A DNA stretch of 64,000 nucleotides from Heterohyrax brucei (GCA_028571685.1 CM053166.1:58056111-58120110), one strand, 5' to 3'; shown: positions 1 through 11,831, counted from the first letter of the stretch. Translations and numbers: made by a program. Notes: generated by a model from the sequence alone, not told the origin.

Positions 1-417
1 CTCCTTGCTTGCTTCCCTTTCTTTTTACCTCTTGTAGGATAAAAGGATAAAAGGTGGTGCAAGCCACACTCCAAGGAAATTCTCTTTACAATAGAGCAGG
101 GAAGTGATGTTAGGAAGTGTGTTACCAAACCAAAATCCAAACCCATTGCAGTCGAGTTGATTCTGACTCATAGCGACCCTATAGTTCAGAGTAGAACTGC
201 CCCACAGAGTTTCCAAGGAGTGCCTGGCGTATTTGAACTGCCAACTTCTGCTTTTGGTTAGTAGATGTAGCACCTAACCACTATGCAACCAGATTTTCCT
301 AATCCTCTTCAGCGTAATTTACTCTAAGAACTGCAGCCAACACAAAATACTGGGAATCATGGCCCAGCTAAACTGCTATATACATCTTAGGGCTGGGGAC
401 ACAATTCAATCCATGAC
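1..417 (-). mobile_element. MaLR-type LTR, cut by window start
   Basis: The right-hand part of a MaLR-like LTR (a mammalian ERVL-MaLR retrotransposon family) in reverse orientation. It shares the purine-rich segment, the 'actgggaatcatggcc' segment and the 'gacacaattcaatccatga' end with the complete copies at 3785-4283, 11862-12370 and 35520-36041. An AfroSINE is inserted at about 125-298. The left end lies outside the window. Confidence 0.8.
125..298 (-). mobile_element. AfroSINE
   Basis: Reverse-orientation AfroSINE, a SINE restricted to afrotherian mammals. It shows the diagnostic blocks 'gactcatagcgaccctat', 'agagtagaactgcccca', 'gtttccaaggag' and the end that reads on the sense strand as a variant of 'ggaaaccctggtgg'. 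It is non-coding and thought to use RTE machinery. It is inserted in the MaLR LTR above. Confidence 0.9.
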
Positions 418-510
418 GCTGAATAATGGACCACTCTTGAAGTGCACAGGGTCACTACAAGTCAGAATTAACTTGTTGGCAACGGGTTTTTTTTTTTTTT
501 TTTTGGTTTG

Positions 511-672
511 GCAGTGCCTATTCAGAATATACCACAGCTGCTAACTAAAAGGTCAGCAATTCAAATCTAGCAGTCACTCCTTGGCAACTCTATGGGGCAG
601 TTCTACCCTGTCTATAGGGTCGCTATGAGTTAGAATTGACTCGACAGCAGTGGGTTTGGGTTTGGGGTTTAT
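511..672 (+). mobile_element. AfroSINE
   Basis: Forward AfroSINE, preceded by a poly-T run at 487-504. Blocks 'cagctgctaac', 'actctatggggcagttcta', 'gggtcgctatgagtt' and the tail 'gtgggtttgggtttgggg' are visible. The tail resembles the 3' ends of the RTE elements at 53327 and 56784. Confidence 0.88.
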
Positions 673-1011
673 TTGGAACACAGAGGTTTGGGGGCTTCCT
701 GCTGATCTAGGAAAGATAGTGCATCATTTGGGACATAAAAGCCTTGGTCTGAAAACCTTCCCAGAGACCTGACGTTAGAGCTATGCTGCATAGCACTGTC
801 CCAGTTGAGAAGCGGCGTGGGCTGAGAGAAGCAGCAGCGGTAGCTGGCAGAGAACAGAGTGACACCAAGTGCAGGCATGGCCAGCTGGGAGTTTGTTCAC
901 TCTGGGAGAAGTACAAGGGCTGTTTTAGCCAGGAGCGTGTCTACTCCAAGGGCTGTGCAAGGGCCGATCTGATTGCTGAAAGGAGGAACATGTATGCTGT
1001 CTGTCTTGGAG
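673..1011. other. No recognised feature
   Basis: I recognise no repeat or gene here. The short ORFs on both strands overlap each other, lack family motifs and have no splice context that I can support. Confidence 0.5.
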
Positions 1012-1270
1012 ACAATTCCAGGCCTTGCCTGTGTACCTCTTCCTGACCCTGAACTTGAGTTATATCCTGTTACTTTCAGTTGTATCCTGTTAGTTCTGGT
1101 GTCCTTTGACTCTAATAAACTGCATAACTCTAAGCATTGTCTGCAAGCTCTGTGAGACATTGCAGCCAATTATGGAAACCAACAGCAAAAAGGAGAGCCA
1201 TGGGGGGAGCAGCTGGTATCAGAGACAATGGAGAAGTGAGAAAGCAGGGATATTCTTGAACTCCGCCTCA
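1012..1270 (+). mobile_element. Interspersed LTR-like repeat, copy 1
   Basis: This segment resembles 41338-42240. Both have repeated 'tcctgttcc/tcctgttac' phrases, a stretch ending in 'cataactctaagcattgtct' or its equivalent, then 'ctgtgagacattgca' and a 'gagcagctggt' region. An AATAAA-like signal (ctctaataaactg) lies near 1113-1125, which suggests an old LTR. The exact family is not known to me. Confidence 0.5.
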
Positions 1271-2240
1271 AAAGAACCAGCTTTATGCTGACTCTTATTC
1301 ATGAAATTATCTGTTCAACAAAGCTGGTTCCTATAAGGCAGAGGTTAGAGATGTCCCAAATGTCCAGCTTCTCCATACTGCTATACCACTCCATCATCTC
1401 TAACAGCAGCCACTTCCCCTCTCCTCAGCACTCTCTCCCGTCTTCAGGTTTCATAATCCACTGCAGCATCTCATAGCACTCATGAACCTTACTCACAGGT
1501 AAGTGGTTTATTGGGGAAGTAACAAGGTACAACTTGGAATCAGGGATGTCTCACAAGTAACCGAACAGCTCAGGATACAGTCCTTGAGCAGGATGGCTTC
1601 TTCTTGCCCTCTACTGCTGGGCCCTGCTTGGGGCATTCTAGGGCAAGTACTACCACTTAGCCCCATGGATTGGCAAGCCCTACCACAGCAGTCTCACACC
1701 AGTGTCCTGGGTCCTGTTGCCTCGTGTCACTATCTCACTCTTGTTACTGCTACACAGCAGCTTCTCGTTGTCTTTCATGTTACAGCTCTGTATTTCCTGG
1801 ATCTAGATGGTTCTCAGCACAGGGATCCTGAATTCAAAGGATGTACTCTACTCCTAGCTCTTCTTTCTTAGGGATAACGAGTTCACCCCTGCTCTGAGAT
1901 TATCTCTCTTTTAAACCTAGTGGGTTGGCAAAACTGACCAATCACCTTGTTAAGGTTTCATACACCTTATTCACATGGTCCCATCCCCACAAGGGTGCCA
2001 TGCACCTTATTTGCATTATTAACAAACTGTCCAATCCCTTTGGTGGGCTATGAGCACCTTATTTGCATAGTCCCACCTAATCATTTGATGAGAGTTACAA
2101 AAGCATAGCAAGAAAGACCATCTAAAAGCCATCCCTCATACCGCAACCCCAGAGCACAGAGATTCCTTTAGCTAGGGTAGTCGGTAGGTTGAAGCAAGTG
2201 CCTGAACACCTGCCCCCAGCTGAGCAGTAGCAGAATGCAC
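1271..2240. other. Degenerate LTR-like sequence
   Basis: Part of this stretch (about 1796-1872) resembles the 'ttctcagcacagggaccctg...caaaggatgcactcttctcctgg' portion of the reverse MaLR LTRs. The rest is AT-rich with repeated 'caccttatttgcat' phrases near 2005-2068. It is probably old LTR material. No coding evidence was seen. Confidence 0.35.
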
Positions 2241-2244
2241 TGGA

Positions 2245-2765
2245 CCTGAAGGGGGCTCAGGTGAGGGCAAGACTGACATAAATATACATGTGCCTCTATT
2301 CAGAATTGTCAAAAGGTGGGAAAAACCCAAGTGTCCACCAATGGATGGGTGGAGCAAAATTTGGTATATAAATCCAATGGAATACTGTATTATTTGGCCA
2401 TAAAAAGAAACAAAGTTCTGATAGATGCTATGACATGGATGAATTTTGACATTATCCTAAGCCAAGCCAAGTGCCATTGACAAAAGGCCACATGTTGTAC
2501 AATTCCATATATATGAAACATTGAGAACAGGCAAACCCATAGATACAGAAAGTGGATTAGTGGTTACTAGAGGTTGGAGGGCAAAGGGAATAGGGAGGAT
2601 TGCCAGTGGGTATAGGGTTTCCATTTGGGGTGATAGAATTGTTCGGAACTGGGCAGTGCTGATGGCTGCACAGTGTTGTGAACGTACTTAATACCATGGA
2701 ATTGTGCACTTTAAAATGGTGACTTCTACGTTTTATGTATTTTGCCATAATTTAAAAAGAAATGT
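2245..2765 (+). mobile_element. Old L1 3' end
   Basis: A classic L1M-type 3' terminal segment. It contains phrases equivalent to 'aagtgtccaccaatggatg', 'ggaatactgtattatttggcc', 'aaaaggccacatgttgtac' and 'gaattgtgcactttaaaat', and ends in an A-rich stretch near 2752-2762. L1 is an autonomous LINE; this 5'-truncated copy is non-coding. Confidence 0.85.
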
Positions 2766-2825
2766 ATGTATCATCCCCCTCACTCTCTACCCATACCTCA
2801 TGTCTGCTACAAAAATCTCTCTCTG

Positions 2826-2868
2826 TCTCTTAGACACACACACACACACATACACACACACACACTGA
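2826..2868. repeat. (CA)n microsatellite
   Basis: A CT-rich lead-in is followed by an interrupted CA dinucleotide run. Confidence 0.9.
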
Positions 2869-3784
2869 CTGGTACATATTGGTTCCACACACAGTCTCTT
2901 GTACCCTCTGTTTTGTCAAACTTTCCTGAAACATATTTACTCCTCCCTCAATCAGCAGCTATTTAAATTGAGCACTGAATTTGGCCATGACAGGAATGCA
3001 CCTGTGGGTTCTGCCCTCAAAAGGTCAGGCCTGCTGGCCTCACAGCCTAATCCAGAGGTATCCCAAGGTTCAACTGTGTGAGCTGACAACCGTAATTTTA
3101 ATTAGAGTGCTTTTCTCACCCAGACCTTTTGTCCTACTCCTCATCCTGACCCTCTTACCCCTAGACAGTGGGAGGAAAGCCCTGGATAGTCTCCCAGAGA
3201 CTCCTTCTATTCCCATAGCTTCCTAACTGAAGCCAGCCACCCTCTGAAGGGGCCACACAGCAGAGTCAGCTCTCCTCTTGGCTCTCCCGCCCCCCTTGTA
3301 TCCTGCCACACAGTGCAGGGAGGCGTCACTGACACAGGCTCTCCAGGACAGGAGCACAGAGAACAGCAGTTGGCAGAGGCCCTGTGCTGAGTTCTCTAGT
3401 TGATGTGGCCACCCTGGCCAGGAGCATTCCAAGATCACCTACTGAACATCCCATCCCAGACACCCCAAATCAGCAGAAGGGGTGTCCTGTGCACTTTAGG
3501 ATTCTGAAAGGTGGCAAAGTCCTCCATGGGAGGCCTGGTGGCAGTGAAGACGACCTTAACAGGTCTCAACTGGGCATCCCTCAGAAGGCCCAAGGCCCTC
3601 AGGGTCTTGAACAACATGGTTTGTTGTATATGGAGTCAATGGCACTCAAAGACATTGTGGTCGCATCACCTGACCCGCGGTTGTGAAGCCTGAGAACTCT
3701 TTCTTGCTTCCCTCAAGAGTCCATACCTGTAGCCAAAAGACCTTCTCTTTGGGGAGGGGGTCCGAGGAGTGAGAGTCTGGGGGC
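2869..3784. other. No recognised feature
   Basis: Moderately GC-rich sequence with no repeat that I recognise. Overlapping short ORFs on both strands (for example 3384-3686 and 3435-3617) show no known domain, so no gene is called. Confidence 0.45.
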
Positions 3785-4283
3785 TGTTTTAGTCACCTAG
3801 CACTGCTCTAACAGAAATACCACAGAGTGGAGTCCGGAAGGCTACAAGTCCAGATTCAGGATGTCTGCTCCAGGGGAAGGTTTTCCCCCTTGTTGGCTCT
3901 GGGGGGAAAGTCCGGTGTTGCATCAGTCTCTGTCCAGGGAGCATCTTGGCCCAGGAATCTCAGGTCTGAAGGACGCGCTCTTCTCCTGGTGCTGCTTTCT
4001 TGATGGTGTGAGGTTCCCAACTCTCTGCTTGCTTCCAATTTCCTTTTGTCTCTTGTAGGATGAAAGGATTAAGGGTAGTGCAAGCCATACTCCAGGGAAA
4101 GTCCCTTTACAGTGGAGCAGGGAGGTTATCCTATGAAGGGATTTACATTTCCCACCCTAATCCTTTAACATACAGCATAGGGAAATCACAAAATGGAGGA
4201 CAATCATAAAATATTAGGAATCATGGCCCAGCCACGTGGCCACACATATTTTGGGGGGTGGGGACACAATTTAATCCATGGCA
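3785..4283 (-). mobile_element. MaLR-type solo LTR
   Basis: A complete reverse LTR of about 499 bp, running from TGTTTTAG to CCATGGCA, so it has the TG...CA ends of LTRs. The flanks GGGGC (3780-3784) and GGGAC (4284-4288) match at 4 of 5 positions and look like a 5-bp target-site duplication, typical of ERVL-type integration. No internal region is attached. Confidence 0.85.
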
Positions 4284-4779
4284 GGGACTCTGTTCAGTAG
4301 GGAAGCCGGGATGCTCTCTGAGACTCCTGCTCCATTATGAGCATTTGTTTAAAGCAAAGTGGGATCTTCAGAAGGATATGTCTGGTCTACGTATTTTCTG
4401 CTGGCATAGACTTTTTGCATGGAGCACAGCTGCGTGAAACACTAAAACCCCAGGGAGTGAGTCAGACGCCAAGACTCCAAGTCCTCAGGCATCAAACACA
4501 GCTGCCATCCTCACTGTCAGGTCGCCGCCTGAGGTTTGCTGATGAATTAGGATGTGGTGCCCTCTAGAGGTCTTCAGGTTGCATGACCGATTAAGGAGTC
4601 AGGACTACAGGGTCCCATTACGTGATAGGAGGACCCCAAGTCAGACAGAGGATTCACTCATGTCACAAGGAGTCTGAGCTCAAGCACAGATACAGATCCA
4701 AGCCCTCCGAATTTGTCCCGTTGGTGTTCTGTTGCCCTTTGTTATTAAGGTAAAAAAAAAAAAAAATCCCACATAATAA
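4284..4779. other. No recognised feature
   Basis: A non-repetitive stretch with an A-run at 4752-4766 next to the mariner end. Nothing supportable is seen. Confidence 0.4.
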
Positions 4780-4940
4780 AGGGTCTACCAATAAGGGTAT
4801 CCATCTTTGAACGTGAATAAAACAAGTTGTGCAAATAATGCAGCTTTAATTGTTTTATTATTCTGAAATACATTTGATGGTATATGTGGAAAAGAACTTT
4901 AGGTAAATGCTTTCGGTGCCATCTTCCAAATGGGACCATA

Positions 4941-5095
4941 GCCAAGCCAAGTGCTGTCGAGTCGGATCCAACTCCTGGCGACCCTAGGGACCAGAGTAGA
5001 ACTGACCCTCAGAGTATTCAAGGAGCACCTGGTGGATTTGAACTGCTGATCTCGTGGTCAGCAGTGGTAGTACATAAGTAATCAGTTATCTATCA
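4941..5095 (-). mobile_element. AfroSINE inside the mariner
   Basis: A reverse AfroSINE beginning with 'gccaagccaagtgctgtcga' and continuing through 'gaccagagtagaactgac', 'aaggagcacctggtgga' and 'tttgaactgctgatc'. It interrupts the C-terminal part of the mariner transposase and is therefore younger than it. Confidence 0.88.
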
Positions 5096-5099
5096 TAGG

Positions 5100-5746
5100 C
5101 TGATATCTTTCGCCATTGACAGTCACAGCCTCTCTTCATTCATCCTGGAAAAAGTAACGGCCAATAAATCTGCCAGAATAAAATCCACACCAAATGGTAA
5201 CTTTGGGGGATGAAATGGACGTTCTTGAATTTCCTTTGCATCCTCATTGCTCCAAATGCTACAGTTTTGTTTGTTAACAAAACCATTCATCCAAAAATGG
5301 GCCTCATTGCTGAAGATGATTTTTTGACCCAAAGTAAGATCAACTTCCAGTTGCTCCAGAGTCCAGTCAACATATCTACAGTCATTGGATTTCAGTTCTT
5401 GAGTTAAAGCAATTTTGCAAGGGTAGAGCTTCAAGTCCATATGTAAAATCTGCCAAATTGTGGTTGGTGAAAGGCCCAGTTCTTGTGCTCAGCAAGAAAT
5501 TGATTGGGATGGAGTCTCGCATACACTCTGACAAACAGTGGCAATGTTTTCATTGGGTGTTGTTTGCTTAGCAACAGACCTGGTTGTCTCAAATTTTTCG
5601 CTTAAATGTTGCATTTTTCTCTCCGTGGTACAATCATGCGCATCGTAAATTTCACATAAGGCACAGAATGTTTGGCGAATGGAACATCTGTTTTGATAAT
5701 AAACATCAATGATTTCTACGCGTTGTGGAATCGGGTAACATTTCAT
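5100..5746 (-). pseudogene. Mariner-like transposase pseudogene
   Basis: Transposases of this type bind the terminal repeats and cut and paste the element with a DDD/E catalytic domain. Reading starts at 5746 (MKCYPIPQRVEIIDVYY). An N-terminal helix-turn-helix part runs to about 5489, where an in-frame TGA interrupts it. The frame resumes with 'QELGLSPTTIWQILH' and continues through 'LTQELK' to the catalytic block FSNEAHF near 5320, where the usual FSDEAHF aspartate is Asn. The motif 'GFVNKQNC' follows and is characteristic of mariner-like proteins common in insects. After about 5200 the frame shifts, and the last part ends at the SINE insertion. The third catalytic Asp region was not found. 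Inactive. Confidence 0.8.
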
Positions 5747-5882
5747 GGTTATTTGTCAAGACTAATGAAAAAAAACATGGTAAATATGGCCACTACAGCT
5801 TCAGAAATACCACCCTGGGGAGCTGTCAAAAATAGGACATCCTTATTGGAGGATCCTTCACTTACCAGTAAAAAAGCAAAAA

Positions 5883-6085
5883 ACAAAAGCAGTTACTTTG
5901 TAGTCAGTTCTGACTGACAGCGATCGTATGTGTGTCAGAGCAGAACTGTGCTCCATAGGGTTTTCAGTGGCTGATTTTTCAGAAGTAGATCTCCAGGTCT
6001 TTCTTTTGAGGCACATGTAGGTAGACTCAAGCCTCCAGCCTTTCAGTTAGCAGCATAACACTATTGCACCACCTAGAGACTTGAC
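5883..6085 (-). mobile_element. AfroSINE, longer variant
   Basis: A reverse SINE of a longer subtype. The common block with 'agagcagaactgtgctcca' is followed by an extra module 'gggttttcagtggctg' plus 'ttcagaagtagatctccagg', then 'agcctttcagttagcag' and 'gcaccacctagagact'. The extra module also occurs in the 5' region of the RTE at 50390-50460 and in the tRNA-Gly SINEs. Confidence 0.85.
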
Positions 6086-7277
6086 CCTACCAGGGGTCCC
6101 TGGCAGAACCCTGGAAAGGTATTCGCACGGTCATATGAAAAGTGGCAAATGTGAACAATTTTAACTGTAACTGCTTAAGATGGTGGGTGATCTCTTCACC
6201 CTCTGAGATCCCCTCTGTAACACATGACTTCAGGTCCTGTGGCACTATAGAGGCTGAGAACCTTTGGAATTTGGCTAAGGGGAAGTTGAGTTGGGGATAC
6301 ACTAAAGTAGGATATGTTTACAAATATAGTTATTACTGGCTATCTTGGGACAGGAATGACTCCCAGAAATTGTCCTTCTGCCCCCTGCAACACTCAACTG
6401 ACACTCTGACACCCGAACATTGTAGCATATAGGTATCCCTACAGTATCTAGGATGGGGACAGTGGAGGAGAAACAATATACAGAGCCAGAAGCTAGTCTG
6501 TGGGAGATTCTTCCAATGAAATGCATAAACCTGTATGCATTTCCAAAGGGAAGTTTGTCCTGTCAAGAAACTAATAATGCAGCAAGTATATAACCACAAA
6601 CTCACAATAAAATGAAATTACTTTTGAAAACTTCAGAGGTAAAATGCACAATTTTATTTTTCCTGATCACACAGAAGAGGTGACTTTTGTATAGAGCTGA
6701 TGTATGAGGTCCTGAAAACAAGTGAAGCAATATGAATAGACTGGTTAAAGATCTAAATTTTTTGCTGATTTGATCAAAATACTAACATTGACAAAGGTAA
6801 TATAAATTGCATAACAGGTCTCTAGAACAAAGACAGCAAGGTCAAACAGGTTAATGAGTATTATCACTTTCAAAGAGTATATAAGATTTGTCCCTGCAAG
6901 TGAAATTTGATATAGCTTGAAGACTGACAGCTATTATATGAAAGAAACTTGAGAGATTTCCCCAAATTTGACAGCAATTCTAAAACCATACATGTCATTA
7001 CCAATAACAAGTTGTGAAGAGGAAAGTTTTCTAAACTATCAAAAAGGAGAAACAGATCTCCATCAACTTTGCCAGTGAAAAGACCAAATGATTTGTTTCC
7101 TTTCATTGTATGTCAGCTAGTTGACAAAACTCTGTATTACTTTTCTGGGTTATGTGTTACTTACGGTATTTGTCATCACTTTAAATGTTCTGCATCATGT
7201 TTTCTTTCTGATCTTAAGTAAATATTCCTTCCCTGCCTCATTTTGTATTCATAATGTTGTGTTCTTTTTAAAAAAAC
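6086..7277. other. No recognised feature
   Basis: Roughly 1.2 kb of AT-rich sequence without a repeat or gene that I recognise. Short ORFs occur on both strands without known motifs. Confidence 0.45.
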
Positions 7278-7435
7278 CAAACTGTCACAGTTCAAGTCAA
7301 TTCTGACTCACAGCGACCCTATAGGAGAGAGCAGAATTGTCCCATAGGGTTTCCAAAGAGCAGCTGGTGGATTTGAATTACCAACCTTTTTGTCAGCAGT
7401 CAAGCTCTTAACCACTGCACCACCAGGGCTCCAAG
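7278..7435 (-). mobile_element. AfroSINE
   Basis: A reverse AfroSINE: 'tgactcacagcgaccctata', 'cccatagggtttccaaag', 'gtggatttgaattaccaac' and 'ccactgcaccaccagggct'. Confidence 0.88.
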
Positions 7436-8539
7436 GCCTCCAAATTGCACAGTTTTCAGGCACTACAAACCCCGGCTCCACCCCTGTGTGTGCGCACACA
7501 CACACAAATTCATTCATTCACCTCACATACACAAGCACCAGGAAAAAATGCAGGCTCATTGAATAAAAGGAGGCTCAAGATCCTTTCTCTAGAGGCATTT
7601 ATATTCTTTGAGGTAGCACTCATTATCAGTAAAAAGACAATGGAGAACAGCAGTCAGACTCCTACTGCTGAAAACTCAGAGACTCATAAAATTACTATAG
7701 ATTTATTGAAAGTTTGACCCAAAGAGAATTATTTTTTACTAACGAAGCTGATTTTGCTAATTAAGTTAATTTTTACTAATTGGGCTAATTTCCTGTTGGT
7801 CCCCACCCCCCCGCCTTGCATTCCTTTACTGTCGCTCCCAAAGAAATTACAAATGAGAGCTTTGAGCCCTTATTTCCTCATTCCTTCAGACAGAAGCAGT
7901 GTTTTTTCTTTTACTTGGGTATTTTAAAATTGTCATCATCTGTTACGTAAAAAACAAAAAAAATTCATATGTTAACCTTTTAAGGTTTCATCAGCTAAAC
8001 TTATGTTATTTAACTGACATCTGAAGGAAGAGTTCTTCAAGATAAGTTAATGACACCTGAAGAGATGGATGTACCTTACCTGCTTCGATATTCAATAATA
8101 TCCTTGGTGGCAGGGATGACACAGTCCCACAGTGACTTTTTTCCTGTCATGGCTCTACTAGAAGTAGAAAGATATGCCAGATGGTGAAAAATAGGTTTGC
8201 TGCACCAAAATAAGTGCTGTTTTATTAAAAACTAGGGTAGTACTGGATGCCAGAAGGTGTGAAACCCAGCTCTGAGTAAGAATCTCCACATTTAGTATTG
8301 ATATTGGCACGGTGGAACCTCCCACGAGGCAGAACAGGGTGGCAGCCTACCAGCCTGCACGGGGGTATCATTGCAGGCCTGGCTTCTACATTGCAGTGTG
8401 GCCAGTGCAGGATCCTAGAGGCTCAAAGGATAGTAGTGGGCCTGGTTCTTGGAAACTTGGCTTTCCATGTTCCTTGCTTTCCACATGATCCTACTACCAT
8501 CAAACTGGAAGTCCTTCAACCTGGCACTCTTTGACACAA
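7436..8539. other. No recognised feature
   Basis: Mixed sequence with a short CA run (7493-7506) and CATT repeats (about 7511-7520). No gene or transposon was recognised. Confidence 0.45.
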
Positions 8540-8834
8540 AAAGAATAAACACTGCATAATCCCATTATATGAAATAAACTAGAATGGCAAATATATAGAA
8601 ACAAAGTCTATTAGTGGTTACCAGGGATGAGTAGGAGGCAGAAGTGGGGAGATATTTCTTCAGGGACAGTGGGATTCTATTAATGGTGTTGAAATAATTG
8701 GAAAAAGGATCATGGTAATGGTTGCATAATATCATAAATATAGTCAATGTCACTGAATTGTACACGGAAAAGATGCTAAATTAACAAATGTTTTATTGTA
8801 CATATTTTTAGTACTAAATAATTAAATAAATAAA
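8540..8834 (+). mobile_element. L1 3' end fragment
   Basis: An old L1 3' segment with equivalents of 'cataatcccattatatgaaa', 'agtctattagtggttacca' and 'gtcactgaattgtacac', ending with AATAAATAAAT near 8820-8832. Confidence 0.8.
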
Positions 8835-10926
8835 GGGACCAGTTGGAACCCTGACTTTCAAGGTTTCTTTAGAACCAGTGAAGGTGACAGCCATCACCAT
8901 AATTTTGCCACAAATCATTAGCAATTGGTCTTCCTCAAGCTTTCTAGGAAACTCTGGTGGCGTGCCGAGGCCCGTCACCCACAAAGGTCTCTGTGAACAA
9001 AGTTACAAGCCTATGTGATGGTGGGCGGAGGCATCTCACCCGTGACATATCTTTGGCCATACTGTCCTTGATAATATTTTGCAACCTAATCAGACCTTCC
9101 TCAAAAATATCCTCTTAACTCCCGGCACAAGGATCAAAGAAGAAAGGTTTTACAACCCCCTCGGCTTAATGAATCCCGACACAGAATGCCCAGCCCGGGA
9201 ACGCCAAGGCCAGCCCAGCCCTGCTGGTTTCCCCCAACTGCACATCCCCCTCCACATGTGAGGTGCAGGATTGCAGAAGGGCCCTGGGAGGCTCCCCAGG
9301 GATGACACCCTGCACAGCTCTTGGATATAAACATCCCATTCCCTGCATCAGGAAGATGGATAGGCTCCCAAGTCTATTATACTTGGTATGGCAAATGAGT
9401 AAATGCTAAAGAAATACCCTTCTTAGAACAGTTTACGAAAGGTATAAGGTGGGGGATGGTAGGTATTTACTGTCCCCACAGGAAGAGATAAAATAAAGAC
9501 CCCTCCTCCTGTACCTTTTAACCTTGAAGCTCAAGGCATAACTTTGTTTTCACTGTTGATTATAACCACAATGTACTTGCCTCGGGCCATTACCTAAAAA
9601 AACCCTAACGATTAACGTGAAAAAAGGCCACAAGGTATCACTTCCTTGTTAGCCAACAGCTTGTGTGGTCAAGAGGGCAGGGTGAAATTATGCCACTGAT
9701 CATATAAAAAAATAAAGAAAAGCAGACCCTGGCAGGCGGCCGATCTCCAGATTCCTGGTTGTCTCAGTCTCATCATTTTCTCCTTCGCCGACACCACCCG
9801 TCCCTTCTGAATCCCAGACCCTGCCGAGGCTGGCTCCCGGCATGCGGCAGAGTCTGGCCATGTGCCACATAGTCCCCATAGATGACGAGCACAGTGAGTG
9901 AAAACTGACAAGCAAGCATGGCCAAGGTGTGCCCTGCCTTGGGACACTATTTCAATAGCTCCTTCCTATCGTGAACAAGGAGGGCCCGTGGACTTGCTGG
10001 GATTTCTTGTAGGTGCCCAAAGGCTCAGGGAAGACTAAGGTGTGGCTGACAGAGTGGCAGGCTGAGGTGGCCTGGTAGCACAGGGCCTTCACTCCATGTC
10101 TTGAATTGCTGTACCCACATACATCTGCTACTTCTAGCCCTTTGAGGCTGATTTTCAGTTTTCTGGTATCCAAGCCAATTGCAGGATGGCTGCTCTCCTA
10201 CTGCACATGCTTTCTGCAAGTTCAGCCTTTCTCTTTATTTTGAAATTACTGATAGGAAAAGATGTATTGGGATTCAAAATCTGTTCCTATTACCACAAGA
10301 CATTTCAACATTTCATTTGTCCACAAAAGAATTCTTTCACTAAAATTTCAATTGTTGCAAAAGTTTTGATAGATTATTAAAAAATGTCAGTCACTTAGCT
10401 TGTGCCACCAAAATTTCTCCTTGATGGTGGTAATCTAGAATCACTAAAATGGCTAGATCAGGAACCATGTGTGGTCACTGCAAGCATAATACCTTTTATA
10501 AAAAGTCATGTTCATGGAAGCAAACTGGTAGATTGTTTAAAGGTCACACAAATTCCTCCTTTCCCAGTGTGCACACTTCTTTGCAATGAACTGCATCCAG
10601 ATATGGGGTCTGTTTCTCCAACCCCCAGCATCCTGGCTGGCCTTATGACGTGCTTTGGCCAATAGGAGGGTAAGAATTAACTTGCTACTCCCATACCAAG
10701 GTCAGGAAGCTTTGAGATTTCTGTCTTCAATCTCTTGGAAAGTACACATAGCCAAGCCAAGCCAAGTGCCATCGAGTCGGACACCCATTTGATCTTCTAG
10801 TGGATGAGAGGCCATGGAGAAGAGAACTAAGGAGTCCTAGCCAACAGTCAGACATGGAAAACAAACCATCATGGACTTTCCGGCCCAGGTAATGCTTCCT
10901 CTGGAGTGAGTTCCATCAAAACCAGC
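8835..10926. other. No recognised feature, one LTR-like patch
   Basis: About 2.1 kb without a confident call. Around 9480-9860 an AT-rich stretch with 'catataaaaaaataaag' runs into a GC-rich segment ('ggcaggcggccgatctcc' and onward), which could be the TATA and R/U5 part of an old LTR. I could not find its ends. At 10751-10784 there is only a tail-like scrap of AfroSINE (gccaagccaagtgccatc). Confidence 0.4.
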
Positions 10927-11338
10927 TGTCTTAGTCACCTAGTGCTGCTCTAACAAAAATGCCAAGAGTGAATGGCTTTAACAAGGAGAAGTTTATTCTC
11001 TCACAGCCCAATAGGTTAGTAGTCTGAATTCAGGGTGTCAACTACAGGGGAAGGCACTCTCTCTGTCAGCTCTGGAGGAAGGCCTTTCTTTGGTCTGGGA
11101 GTATCTCAGCACAAGAACCTCAGGTCCAAAGGACATCTTTTGCTCCCAGTGCTGTTTTCTTGATGGTATGAAGTCCCCAGTGCTCTGCTTCCCTTTCGTT
11201 TTTATCTCTTGAGAGATAAAAGGTAGCACAGGCTACACTCCAGGGAAACTCCTTTTTCATTGAATCTGGGGTGTGACTTCAGTTAGAGTGTTACAGTCCC
11301 ACCCTAATCCTCTCTGACAAAATACAGTCTTGCCCTAT
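10927..11338 (-). mobile_element. MaLR-type LTR, 3'-incomplete
   Basis: A reverse MaLR LTR starting TGTCTTAGTCACC. It shares the 'ggctttaacaaggagaagtt' region and the 'cccaccctaatcctct' region with the other copies. The expected end with 'ccatgaca' is absent; the sequence passes into the flank of the LTR at 11365. Confidence 0.78.
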
Positions 11339-11364
11339 TAACCACAGGCAGGATTAGGATTTAC

Positions 11365-11831
11365 TGTTGAAATGAGACATAAGTAACTCCATTTAGAGGA
11401 AGAGTGCAGTGAAAACTTCAGGCTCCAGGAACCAATTTAGCAGGAAATAACAAGAAAAATATCATAGGATAATTACACCAAAACCAATAGAGCCCGGAGG
11501 CAGCCTCATAGAAAACCCCTGGGGCCAGCCTAGTAAAATATCCACTAACAGAAATTCCATGTGGTTAACACATTCACCCATAGCTAAATTTTACAACTTG
11601 CAGAAACTCCACCAACCTCAGCCAATCAATGCAAAGGTCAGCTCCCCCTTCCTACCTCGCAATTTTAGGGCTTAAATACTGGGTGCAAAGAAAGCTTGAG
11701 GTTGCCTCCTTACTCTGCATAGTTTGGAGTGTGTCCCTGGTGCACCAGTCTTTTTCTGATTGGGCATATTTTTAATTAAATTTAATCTTTAAAGAAATTC
11801 TGGGTCGCGTCTTGAAATCCGAGCCTCAACA
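11365..11831 (+). mobile_element. Solo retroviral LTR with 5-bp duplication
   Basis: A 467-bp LTR starting TGTTGAAATGAGAC and ending GAGCCTCAACA, flanked by a perfect TTTAC duplication (11360-11364 and 11832-11836). A TTAAATA promoter-like box lies near 11670 and ATTAAA-type polyadenylation signals near 11775, both in the plus direction. No internal region is present. The end sequence recalls class I endogenous retroviruses; the exact family is unknown to me. Confidence 0.82.

Larger units (their letters stand above)
4780..5857 (-). mobile_element. Degenerate mariner/Tc1-superfamily transposon
   Basis: A DNA transposon on the minus strand. Terminal inverted repeats are visible: the left end has AGGGTCTACCAATAAGG (from 4780), and the right end read in reverse has AGGATCCTCCAATAAGG (from 5857). 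They share CCAATAAGG and continue as similar sequence for about 30 bp. An AfroSINE is inserted near 4941-5095. Without the SINE the copy is about 0.9 kb, shorter than a complete mariner (about 1.3 kb), and most of the C-terminal coding part is missing. I could not settle the TA target duplication. Confidence 0.8.

Noticed and set aside
1503-1871. A 122-codon plus-strand ORF
   Set aside because: It lies in degenerate LTR-like sequence and its end overlaps a MaLR-like segment; no domain was seen.
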